From positions 1-26,310 of the IMG/VR virus record IMGVR_UViG_3300042380_000415: a stretch of DNA of 26,310 nucleotides; one strand, given 5' to 3'. Under the pieces are notes generated by a model. That model was not told the DNA's origin and searched no databases. It saw nothing but the letters and a program-made list of their open reading frames with translations. This stretch comes from a virus. Each line of letters opens with the position of its first letter. The stretch's first letter is position 1. A program made the position numbers and the translations under genes. Shown piece after piece: positions 5,365-11,597 of the stretch.

Positions 5365-5579
5365 CCCTCCATCCCCTCCCGCAGCAGCTGCGCTGCGTCG
5401 TGCGCCGACAGCCGGCCCTCATTGCGCTGGTGCATCACCAGCAGCTCAGCGGCCAGATGCTCGATCACGGCAGCCACACCACGGCGTCGGGCGGAGGCGT
5501 CGGGCCAGGCCTGCAGTGCATCGTTGAAGGCCTTTTCATAGGCCACGGTGCAGCGGCCTAGCAGGGTGTTCTCAGGCAT
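5361..5579 (-). CDS. Hypothetical helical protein (72 aa)
   Basis: The product begins MPENTLLGRCTVAYEKAFND and is predicted almost wholly helical (RRRGVAAVIEHLAAELLVMH, then SAHDAAQLLREGM). No named family is recognised. I chose the start at 5579 rather than an upstream in-frame ATG because it overlaps the end of the 43-aa membrane gene by only 8 nt. The stop overlaps the methyltransferase start (ATGA). Immediate coupling suggests co-production with the methyltransferase, but no functional link is shown. Confidence 0.75.
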   Translation of the reverse strand: MPENTLLGRCTVAYEKAFNDALQAWPDASARRRGVAAVIEHLAAELLVMHQRNEGRLSAHDAAQLLREGMEG

Positions 5580-5703
5580 CACCGGCCTCCCCCACCAACC
5601 GCTCACACAGCGCCCACCACAGCGACGTGGCCAGGGTGGCGGTGCCGACGATGGCCAGCACGGCGATGATTTCGACCATGCCGGCGAGGATGGAGAGGGT
5701 CAT
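5572..5703 (-). CDS. Single-span membrane microprotein (43 aa)
   Basis: The sequence MTLSILAGMVEIIAVLAIVG continues TATLATSLWWALCERLVGEA. Residues 5-32 form one transmembrane helix, with a short charged C-terminal tail. The ATG overlaps the stop of the preceding gene (ATGA, 5700-5703) and the stop overlaps the next gene by 8 nt, so it fills an otherwise empty 120-bp gap. This is the best evidence that it is a gene. Small phage membrane proteins can act as holin-like or inhibitor peptides, but nothing here assigns a role. Confidence 0.75.
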   Translation of the reverse strand: MTLSILAGMVEIIAVLAIVGTATLATSLWWALCERLVGEAGDA

Positions 5704-6026
5704 GGCTGGGCCTCCGCATCAGCCGGTGGCTCCATGCCCTTGATTCGGCCGTGCTCGTTTTGTGCATGCTCAAGATTGCGGCGAGCGCCGACTATTCCGC
5801 GCTCTGCCTGATGCAGCAAAGCAGCGTGCGCATCTGCCCAGGTTTTGTGGTAGCTGCGGTATCCGCTAGCGATGTTCTCCCTTTGAGGTTTTCCCAATCG
5901 GTACATTTCACCTTTCCAGTTTGGTTCGGCAACAATGAATACGGACTTTTCCGTTACCTTGCTGCATTCAACTTGCTCAATTTTTCTGGACGAATTGATG
6001 CGCCACATCGTGATTGGTGTAGTCAT
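5700..6026 (-). CDS. Hypothetical protein (108 aa)
   Basis: The product begins MTTPITMWRINSSRKIEQVE and has two parts. The first is a beta-rich basic region (KSVFIVAEPNWKGEMYRLGK, then NIASGYRSYHKTWADAHAAL). The second is a helical C-terminus (ARRNLEHAQNEHGRIKGME). The first half may be a nucleic-acid- or ligand-binding fold, but no family is recognised. Both ends overlap neighbours as ATGA. The AGCCATGAC sequence is shared at both junctions. Its DNA is AT-richer than the flanking membrane-protein genes. The first 13 bases equal those of the partial gene at 1-149. Confidence 0.75.
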   Translation of the reverse strand: MTTPITMWRINSSRKIEQVECSKVTEKSVFIVAEPNWKGEMYRLGKPQRENIASGYRSYHKTWADAHAALLHQAERGIVGARRNLEHAQNEHGRIKGMEPPADAEAQP

Positions 6027-6358
6027 GGCTCAGAAGGCGGAGGGTTTGCGCCGGGGCGGGATGGACGGGGCTGGTAGCCGATGGGGGCGCCGTTGGGGCC
6101 TATCAGCCGACCGCCAGCGGGCTGAGGTTTTGACGTGGTAGGCCCACCGTTGCCGTTGCCGCGCTGGATGGGGCCTTCTTTGAAGGGCGTACGCATGGCT
6201 TCCCATTGAGCCAGCGTGATCTCACCACCTCCACAGCGACGGGCGCTGTACTCATGCAGGTACCGGTCGCGGACCCTCGGCGGCCAAACGTCCCAGATGA
6301 AAAAGAGAATGCGGCCTAACGGTATGCCAACGGCAAGGCCAAGTAAGAAACTGCGCAT
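6023..6358 (-). CDS. N-terminally membrane-anchored protein with Gly/Pro tail (111 aa)
   Basis: The N-terminus MRSFLLGLAVGIPLGRILFF is a hydrophobic signal-anchor-like segment, followed by WDVWPPRVRDRYLHEYSARR. The C-terminal 50 residues are glycine/proline-rich and probably disordered (GNGNGGPTTSKPQPAGGRL). The ATG at 6358 shares one base with the upstream stop (TGATG); the GTG at 6361 is less likely. No family is recognised. It is one of at least three membrane-associated small products of this operon, with those at 561-746 and 5572-5703. Confidence 0.7.
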   Translation of the reverse strand: MRSFLLGLAVGIPLGRILFFIWDVWPPRVRDRYLHEYSARRCGGGEITLAQWEAMRTPFKEGPIQRGNGNGGPTTSKPQPAGGRLIGPNGAPIGYQPRPSRPGANPPPSEP

Positions 6359-6663
6359 CACGCCTCCACCTCCAACCGAAGCTGAGCAGGATCAGCAGGC
6401 CCAACCCTCCAGAACAGGTAGCCAGGGTCGCCGATCGTGCCGGCCTCGTACTCGACCAGATCAGCGGCCTTGAGCTCGCGGAGCAGTTTGGAGAGATGGT
6501 TGTGGCGAAGCACATTGCACTGCTGCATCAGCTCAGCAGTGGGCACCCGGCGGGTGGGCTGGGGATTCAGCTGAGCCAGCAGCAGGCAGGTGATGATCGC
6601 CCGGCTGGGCAGCTGGTGGTGCCGGGATAGGAGATGGTGCACGAGTGGGGTGAGGTTCTGCAT
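6358..6663 (-). CDS. Winged-helix DNA-binding protein (101 aa)
   Basis: Helices (LPSRAIITCLLLAQLN), a recognition-helix region (PTAELMQQCNVLRHNHLSKL) and LRELKAADLVEYEAGTIGDP, which reads as a beta wing, fit a winged-helix fold of about residues 18-90. It begins 3 nt after the ssb stop and ends in a TGATG overlap, so it is co-transcribed with ssb. It might regulate the early operon or act in replication initiation; the sequence does not decide. The target is unknown. Confidence 0.75.
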   Translation of the reverse strand: MQNLTPLVHHLLSRHHQLPSRAIITCLLLAQLNPQPTRRVPTAELMQQCNVLRHNHLSKLLRELKAADLVEYEAGTIGDPGYLFWRVGPADPAQLRLEVEA

Positions 6664-6666
6664 GGA

Positions 6667-7119
6667 TCAGAAGGGCACATCCTCATCGCTGGGGGCATCG
6701 TTGCCGAGCCAGCTCTGAGAGGGGGCGGATTGCTGGGCTGGAGCGGACTGCTGGGCTGGGGCGCCATCACTGCGCTTCTTCATCAGGAGCTCCCACTTCT
6801 CCACGCTCACGGACCAGGCGCTGCGCTCTTCGCCGGTGGTGCGATCGGTCCAGGTCTCGGACTTCACCTGGCCGGACACCTCCACCAAGTCGCCCTTCGC
6901 GCAGGCATCAGCGAAGGCCTGGGCCCGCTCGTTCCACAGCACCAGCTTGAAGCTGTCGGGCTGTTTGCCGTCGTCACGCTTGGCGCCGGGCTGGTTGACC
7001 AGCAGGCGTGCATTGCAGACCGTCAGGCCTGAGTCGAAATACTTCATCTCCGGCTCAAATCCCAGGCGCCCGATGAATCGGTGCTGAGAGGCGCGGAGCA
7101 GTTGGATCAGGAGTTCCAT
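6667..7119 (-). CDS. ssb: Single-stranded DNA-binding protein
   Basis: Residues 12-115 form an OB-fold of the SSB family, including LTVCNARLLVNQPG, FKLVLWNERAQAFAD and KGDLVEVSGQVKSETWTDR. A short disordered region with two APAQQS repeats follows, and the C-terminus is DEDVPF, the acidic tip by which SSBs recruit replication and repair proteins. At 150 aa it is normal length. It lies 19 nt after the RecT-like gene, as expected for a phage recombination module in which SSB and an annealing protein handle the same ssDNA. The N-terminus is slightly unusual (MELLIQLLRASQHRFIGRLG), but this ATG is the only one that fits the spacing. Confidence 0.9.
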   Translation of the reverse strand: MELLIQLLRASQHRFIGRLGFEPEMKYFDSGLTVCNARLLVNQPGAKRDDGKQPDSFKLVLWNERAQAFADACAKGDLVEVSGQVKSETWTDRTTGEERSAWSVSVEKWELLMKKRSDGAPAQQSAPAQQSAPSQSWLGNDAPSDEDVPF

Positions 7120-7138
7120 GGATGTTCAAGGGATGGGG

Positions 7139-8047
7139 TTAGATCTTCCAGGCAGCGGGGAGATCGTCGCTGTTATCCGAAGGCGGATCCTCACCTTCGG
7201 GCGAAGCCTCAACTTCCAAAGGATCGCCGTCGTGGTCCAAGACCGTCATGGTTGGTCGGTCTTCTTTCGCCGGCACACCGTTGCACTTCGCCACGGTCTC
7301 GCCGCTGATCCCCTGTTGGATGATGCGGTCGAGGGTCTGGCGGGGCAGCCGTTCCAGTGAGCTGGTTTCGCCCTGGCTCACCATCTGGCAGAACGCCATC
7401 ACGCCGTCTGAGGTCAGGCCGGCGGCATCGCAGACCTGCTGGGCATGTGGCAGGGCGGCGGCGGGATCAGGGACGCTCTCAGTCACAGTCACCGGTACCA
7501 CCTCCCCGCCGATCTCGTCGGGGGTGTAGGCCGTGTGGCCGCCGAGGGCGTCGGGGCAGTGCGTGCGCATCCCGGCGGTGAGCGCCCGGCTGAACAGCAT
7601 GGCCTCGGGGTAGGCCTTCCACGTGGGGTTCTTCAGGAGGCCGGCACGCTCAGCCATCTCGATGGTGAAGGTCTCCACGCCCATCTCTTCGCCGTTGGCG
7701 AGAAACCGGATCCGGCAGACCTTGGCCGATTTCTCCAGCACCCGGTAGTCGTACACCGGGTGCCGGCGCACAGCCTGGGCCAGCAGGTTGGAGCTGAACG
7801 CCGGCCGGCCGTTGATGATGTGGACGCCGGTGGCGGAGGCGAACGGGGAAAACCCGGCCTCCATGCCGGCCATCAGTCGGATGGCGCACTCGGCGACCTG
7901 TGTTTCCTGATTGCCGGCGCGGCCGAACAGGCCAGACGCGGCAAACACCCGGGCCAAGCGGGCCAGGTCATCTACTGACTGGACCTGCAGGCTGAGGGCT
8001 GGTGTGGCGCTCGGCGCTGTGAGCGCTGAGCTGGTGTGGTCGGCCAT
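7139..8047 (-). CDS. RecT-like ssDNA-annealing protein (302 aa)
   Basis: Residues 30-185 contain the pattern FAASGLF, AECAIRLMAGMEAGFSPFAS, TGVHIINGRPAFSSNLLAQA, then AGLLKNPTWKAYP, AMLFSRALTAGMR and YTPDEIGGEV. This is the pattern of phage proteins generally annotated as RecT recombinases. Such proteins anneal complementary ssDNA in recombination. The C-terminal 60 residues are acidic and probably disordered. It is the first gene after promoter/operator copy 2 (8072-8102), with a leader of about 18 nt, and precedes ssb. The neighbouring VRR-NUC nuclease supports a recombination role. Distant RecT-family membership should be checked by profile search. Confidence 0.7.
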   Translation of the reverse strand: MADHTSSALTAPSATPALSLQVQSVDDLARLARVFAASGLFGRAGNQETQVAECAIRLMAGMEAGFSPFASATGVHIINGRPAFSSNLLAQAVRRHPVYDYRVLEKSAKVCRIRFLANGEEMGVETFTIEMAERAGLLKNPTWKAYPEAMLFSRALTAGMRTHCPDALGGHTAYTPDEIGGEVVPVTVTESVPDPAAALPHAQQVCDAAGLTSDGVMAFCQMVSQGETSSLERLPRQTLDRIIQQGISGETVAKCNGVPAKEDRPTMTVLDHDGDPLEVEASPEGEDPPSDNSDDLPAAWKI

Positions 8048-8071
8048 GGCGTCGAGCGGTTGGATGCCAGA

Positions 8072-8102
8072 ATCCTAGCGGATGGGTTCCGGTTTCGCAC
8101 CC
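8072..8102 (-). promoter_or_regulatory. Promoter/operator repeat, copy 2
   Basis: The interrupted palindrome GGGTGC-N7-GAACCC (8102-8084) is followed by -10 box TAGGAT (8077-8072). The TAG of this -10 box is also the stop codon of the nuclease gene at 8075-8494. Predicted transcription starts near 8065, just before the RecT-like gene. Confidence 0.7.
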
Positions 8103-8494
8103 GTTCGCAGTATTTCTCTCGCATCCTCCACACTGCGCACGATTCCGGCGCACCCACCAGCGGCGGTGATGTGGTCGAGAAATGCGGTCTGCTGGGGGGT
8201 GGGCCTGCCGGTGGCCGATTTCACCTCAAGCGCCACGAACTGGGCCAGGTCGCCCACGCGGCGATACCCGATCAGGTCGGAGCTGCCGACACATAGGCCC
8301 GCATGGAGCGGCCTGGCGTTGCGCACCACCACGTCGCCAGGGCGGAGGGAATGGGCCAGCGCGGAAAGGTTCCCAGCGGTGACGCGGGTGGCGGCGCCAG
8401 CCCAGCCGGTGCCGACGTTGTTCCTGAAGAGGCGGACCGGGCCTGAGCCGTGGGCCAGGAGGATTCGTTGCTGAGTTTCCTGTTCGCTGGGCAT
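8075..8494 (-). CDS. VRR-NUC domain nuclease (139 aa)
   Basis: The PD-(D/E)XK core of the VRR-NUC family is visible: GLCVGSSDLIGYR with Asp73, ALEVKSATGRPTPQQ with Glu90, Lys92 and Gln101, then helix FLDHITAAGGCAGIVRS. The N-terminus has SEQETQQRILLA and RNNVGTG, also typical of the family. These stand-alone phage nucleases are thought to cut branched or junction DNA during recombination; the exact substrate is not visible. The start at 8494 (MPSEQETQ) matches the family's normal short length. It is read from a sigma70-like promoter at 8616-8644 behind a structured leader, and its end overlaps promoter copy 2. Confidence 0.88.
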   Translation of the reverse strand: MPSEQETQQRILLAHGSGPVRLFRNNVGTGWAGAATRVTAGNLSALAHSLRPGDVVVRNARPLHAGLCVGSSDLIGYRRVGDLAQFVALEVKSATGRPTPQQTAFLDHITAAGGCAGIVRSVEDAREILRTGAKPEPIR

Positions 8495-8544
8495 GGCGGG
8501 GGCGGGTGTGGTTCCGGCAGTCAACGGACGCCAAACAGCACAAA

Positions 8545-8567
8545 GCCGCCAGCGGTGGGCCGGCGGC
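8545..8567 (-). promoter_or_regulatory. Attenuator-like hairpin in the nuclease leader
   Basis: On the minus strand, a 9-bp stem (GCCGCCGGC/GCTGGCGGC, one G-U pair, 5-nt loop) is followed by TTTGTGCTGTTT, a weak U-rich run. It lies about 50 nt before the nuclease ATG at 8494. It resembles a leaky terminator or attenuator; the plus strand lacks a T tract. Confidence 0.45.
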
Positions 8568-8586
8568 AATGGCGGGAGCGTCCGCT

Positions 8587-8600
8587 TAGGCCCGGGCCTA
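8587..8600. promoter_or_regulatory. 14-bp perfect palindrome near predicted transcript start
   Basis: TAGGCCCGGGCCTA is perfectly self-complementary. It lies about 10 bp after the predicted start of the leftward nuclease transcript (near 8609), a suitable place for a repressor operator. Confidence 0.4.
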
Positions 8601-8615
8601 GCGAGTGCTTCACCA

Positions 8616-8644
8616 ATTCTACCCCACCTCCCGCAACGCCTCAA
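8616..8644 (-). promoter_or_regulatory. Sigma70-like promoter for the VRR-NUC gene
   Basis: TTGAGG (8644-8639), a 17-bp spacer and TAGAAT (8621-8616) match the housekeeping promoter pattern. The TAG of the -10 box is also the stop codon of the preceding gene (8619-8621), as at promoter copy 2. The leader to the ATG at 8494 is about 115 nt. Confidence 0.55.
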
Positions 8645-9239
8645 ACGTCATCCCCAGCACCCGCACCGGGCGGGCCTGACGCATCGCCAGGGTGATGGCT
8701 GCCTGGGATACGTGCAGCTCCCGGGCGGCGCTCACCGCACTGGGCCAGACCTGGCCGGTCTCCACGCACCGCACGCGCCAGTCACCACGGGGCCTGGGAT
8801 ACCGGTTGGCCACCTCTTCGGCCAGCTCGCGATCCTCCAGCAGGGCGAACAGGCGATCGGCATCGAATCCACCGAGGGCCTGCGGGCGCTGGCGGGCCAG
8901 TCGGCGCCAGTTCTGGCGGGAGACGTAGCGGAACGCGCCGCGCCACGCAGGGCGCAGGATCTCCCGGTTCCGTTTCGTGCGCAGCCAGGCCTCGACCCTG
9001 GCACAAGGGCAGCCCAGGATCTCGGCCGCGCCTCCCGATGTGACCCACTCGCCAGCACGGACTCTGGTGTGGTGGCCCATGCGGACGAGCTTCAGGTGGA
9101 TGGCATTCGCTGAGCGCTCCGGCCATTTCATCTGCCCAGCCTTGCGGCGGTAGCGGTTGGCGATCTCCTTGATGGGGAACGACTCGGCCAGGGATTCGAG
9201 GAACTCGGACTCGGGGCGGGTCCAGCGTGGGGGTATCAC
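8619..9239 (-). CDS. Multi-HTH DNA-binding protein with NUMOD-like C-terminus (206 aa)
   Basis: Three DNA-binding-like modules are visible. Residues 5-55 have a Myb/SANT-like pattern (WTRPESEFLESLAESFPIKE ... SANAIHLKLVRMG). Residues 65-118 resemble an excisionase-type HTH (WVTSGGAAEILGCPCARVEA ... YVSRQNW). Residues 155-200 resemble a NUMOD1 repeat (RCVETGQVWPSAVSAARELH, then SQAAITLAMR), usually found attached to homing endonucleases. No nuclease motif is present. The GTG start at 9239 overlaps the helicase stop (GTGA), so it is co-translated with the helicase. It may target the helicase or act as a regulator; function is inferred only. Confidence 0.75.
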   Translation of the reverse strand: MIPPRWTRPESEFLESLAESFPIKEIANRYRRKAGQMKWPERSANAIHLKLVRMGHHTRVRAGEWVTSGGAAEILGCPCARVEAWLRTKRNREILRPAWRGAFRYVSRQNWRRLARQRPQALGGFDADRLFALLEDRELAEEVANRYPRPRGDWRVRCVETGQVWPSAVSAARELHVSQAAITLAMRQARPVRVLGMTFEALREVG

Positions 9240-10816
9240 GCCACCCTCCCCCACTGCCCCTTCGCCTGCCGGGCGGCGATCACGTGCCGGGCCCAGCCGC
9301 GGGGGTTCTTCATGCCCCGGCGCTTGCCGATGGCGATCAGGTCTTCGACGGTCTGGGCGCGGGATTGTTCGCGTAACAGAGGCACTCGCATGCGTTTCCG
9401 ATGGCATCGACAGGAGTCCTGGAAAATGTCTTCATCATCAACAGGAAAAGGATTTTTCCTACTGATATGCCAGATTGATTCATCGTCGCTAGGCGAAAGA
9501 ACAAACCACCCAGGTTCCCACTTATTAGCTTCATTCAATACTTCTATTTTTTGGCCCATCTTCAACTGCACGGTTGCATTAGAGCCCACCTCAACCAACT
9601 CACCATCCACGTGCTGCAACGATCGCCGCTCCGGCTTGAACTCGTGGCCGCAGTCGGGACAGGCCTGGCGGGCGCTGGGCATGGCGGCGAAACATGCCGG
9701 GCAGACCTTCACGCTCGGCGCCTTCTCCCGGTCTTTCTTCGGTGTGCCCTCCAACGTCCACTCCCGCTCTTCAAGGTGGTGGCCCAGCCTCACCACGTTG
9801 CCCACGTGGTCGAGGATCACCGCCTGCTTCCCCGGCTGGGGCCTCAGGCAGCGGCCGATCATCTGCAGGTGCAGGCTCACCGACTGGGTAGGCCGCAGCA
9901 GGATGCACCCGGCCACGCTGGGCACGTCCACACCCTCGCCGATCAGCGCGCAGCTGGTGAGCACCTTCAGTCGACCGGCGCCCAAGTCCGCCAGCAGCTG
10001 CTCACGGGTGGCCGCATCCATGGTGCCGTCGATCGAGGCCGCGGCCACGCCGTTGCGCTGGAACAGGTCGGCCACCGCTTCGGCGTGCGCGACGCTGCAG
10101 CAGAACGCGATGGCCGTCCGCCCGTCGAGATACCGGCGGTAGTGCGACAGGCAGTCACCCATCGCCTGGCCTGCCTGCAGGGCCTGGCCCGCCTGGCTCA
10201 TGTCGAAGTCACCCATCCGCCGACGCAGGCCGCTGGTGTCGAATCCGATCGGCGGGGCCAGCACGCGGGCCGAGGCCAGGAACCCGGCCTCGGTGAGTTC
10301 GGCGGGGGTGGGGCCCATCACCATCGCTGAGTACCACTCACCCAGGCCGCGGCCATCGCAGCGGATCGGCGTGGCGGTCACCCCCAGCACCCGAGCGGTG
10401 CGGCAGTGCTGCAGCACGCGGGCCCAGGTGCCGGCATTGCTGTGGTGCGCCTCATCGATCACCAGCAGGTCGAAGAACTCCTGCGGGATGTGGTGCAGCC
10501 GCCTCGCCAGGGTCTGCACGGAGGCGACCTGCACCGGGCGGGACAGGTCCATGCTCCGGTTGGCGGCGATCAACCCATGCGGCACGTCGAGGGCCTCTAG
10601 GCTGGCGCTGGCCTGGCGGAGCAGCTCGGCGCGGTGGACCAGGATGCACACCCGGTTGCCGCGGGCTGCGGTCTCGCGGGTGATGTGGCTGAACAGCACG
10701 GTCTTGCCCCCGCCAGTGGGCAGCACGAACAGCACCGATCGGTGGCGGGACTGGTAGGCATGGCGGATCTCGGCGACGGCTTGGAGTTGGTAGGGGCGGA
10801 GGTTCAGGGTGGTCAC
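9236..10816 (-). CDS. SF2 DEAH-box helicase with zinc ribbon (526 aa)
   Basis: Motifs in order are LPTGGGKT (Walker A, 32-39), DEAH (121-124), TATP (147-150), the C-terminal helicase core with GEGVDVPS, and QMIGRCLRP (318-326). A zinc ribbon follows (CPACFAAM ... CPDCGHEF, about 372-393). It belongs to the UvsW/RecG-like group of phage helicases and probably remodels forked or recombination DNA. Residues about 411-478 (nt 9383-9586) are an AT-rich segment unlike the surroundings, after which the sequence resumes REQSRAQTVEDLIAIGKRRG. The start is GTG, overlapping the upstream stop as GTGA. Confidence 0.88.
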   Translation of the reverse strand: MTTLNLRPYQLQAVAEIRHAYQSRHRSVLFVLPTGGGKTVLFSHITRETAARGNRVCILVHRAELLRQASASLEALDVPHGLIAANRSMDLSRPVQVASVQTLARRLHHIPQEFFDLLVIDEAHHSNAGTWARVLQHCRTARVLGVTATPIRCDGRGLGEWYSAMVMGPTPAELTEAGFLASARVLAPPIGFDTSGLRRRMGDFDMSQAGQALQAGQAMGDCLSHYRRYLDGRTAIAFCCSVAHAEAVADLFQRNGVAAASIDGTMDAATREQLLADLGAGRLKVLTSCALIGEGVDVPSVAGCILLRPTQSVSLHLQMIGRCLRPQPGKQAVILDHVGNVVRLGHHLEEREWTLEGTPKKDREKAPSVKVCPACFAAMPSARQACPDCGHEFKPERRSLQHVDGELVEVGSNATVQLKMGQKIEVLNEANKWEPGWFVLSPSDDESIWHISRKNPFPVDDEDIFQDSCRCHRKRMRVPLLREQSRAQTVEDLIAIGKRRGMKNPRGWARHVIAARQAKGQWGRVA

Positions 10817-11166
10817 GCAGCGCCAAACCCCCTGGCGTTGGGATTATCGCAAAGGTTCAGTATTTCGCCCTTGCCAATTTCAGACTCAAGGTTTGCTTGA
10901 TTGAGAAAGACGCGAGCGTTAGTTTCGCCAGCCACAACCCTAACCACCAAAACCGCAACGGCAGTTTTTACTTCACCCGTAACATCTGGGACAATCTCTA
11001 GCTCATTCAAGTCGAGATAAGGCTTGCGAATGAACATGCTGCAACGGTGTCTGCGCATTTCCCGAAGATCGCGCTTCAGAATCGCCAGAGATGGCTCTGC
11101 GATTTCCGGCTGTAGATCTCCATGGTGAACCGAGCCGTCGGGCGAGTAGATGGTGTGCTGAGTCAT
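10813..11166 (-). CDS. Hypothetical early protein (117 aa)
   Basis: The product begins MTQHTIYSPDGSVHHGDLQP and continues with helices (LAILKRDLREMRRHRCSMFI) and strands (TAVAVLVVRVVAGETN). No domain is recognised. The first five residues, MTQHT, equal those of the methyltransferase. It is the first gene of the leftward helicase operon, read from promoter/operator copy 3 through a leader of about 180 nt. The stop overlaps the helicase GTG. The ATG at 11166 was preferred to the upstream GTG at 11205. Its DNA is AT-richer than the helicase. Confidence 0.7.
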   Translation of the reverse strand: MTQHTIYSPDGSVHHGDLQPEIAEPSLAILKRDLREMRRHRCSMFIRKPYLDLNELEIVPDVTGEVKTAVAVLVVRVVAGETNARVFLNQANLESEIGKGEILNLCDNPNARGFGAA

Positions 11167-11355
11167 GGCATCAGTGATCCGAATTAACACCACCACCCAC
11201 CCCACTTGCTGCCGCCCTCAGAAACCGTTGGAGCTGGAACCAGCGACAGTCCTCGATGGGACCCGTACAGACCAGAGGCCGACTGAGACCCACCGCCTGG
11301 CCCGGGCAGTGGTCGGCATCGTCAGGGAGTGGGGCGTGGGGGTAGTGGCTCCCAG

Positions 11356-11386
11356 ATCATACCCTGTGGGTTCCGCATCCGCACCC
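11356..11386 (-). promoter_or_regulatory. Promoter/operator repeat, copy 3, in the divergent control region
   Basis: This has the same layout as copies 1 and 2: GGGTGC-N7-GAACCC (11386-11368), then TATGAT (11361-11356) on the minus strand. The match to copy 1 extends to about 36 bp. Here a TAGGAT on the plus strand (11389-11394) could serve as a rightward -10 box, so one palindrome may control both arms. Region 11167-11355 otherwise shows only a short inverted repeat, GCTGGAACCAGC, at 11233-11244. Confidence 0.65.
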
Positions 11387-11416
11387 CTTAGGATGGGAAA
11401 ACAACAATCACCCCCG

Positions 11417-11593
11417 ATGCCCCGCTACCCGTCCCCTGAAGGCCTCACCACAATCAGCCTGGAGCTGAGAACCGATCTGGTGAGCCACCTCGACACACAG
11501 GCCCAGTACCTCGGCATGAGCAGAGCCGCATACCTGCGCCAGTTGATCGTGCGCGACACCGAACGCCAAGGACCCGCCCCCGCCCGGGCCTGA
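11417..11593 (+). CDS. CopG-like ribbon-helix-helix protein (58 aa)
   Basis: The pattern TTISLELRTDLVSHLDTQAQ followed by YLGMSRAAYLRQLIVRDTER is a typical ribbon-helix-helix: strand, helix, turn, helix. Such small dimeric proteins bind operator DNA. It is the first rightward gene, next to promoter/operator copy 3, and lies 4 nt before the primase-helicase. It may therefore bind that operator and its two distant copies, but this is inference. An in-frame ATG at 11393 would add eight residues; 11417 fits the usual family length better. Confidence 0.75.
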   Translation: MPRYPSPEGLTTISLELRTDLVSHLDTQAQYLGMSRAAYLRQLIVRDTERQGPAPARA

Positions 11594-11597
11594 CCCC

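Noticed and set aside
11217-11318. 33-codon minus-strand ORF (MPTTARARRW...) in the leader of the 117-aa gene
   Set aside because: It has no overlap with a neighbour and basic, shadow-like composition, so it may be chance. A leader peptide cannot be excluded.
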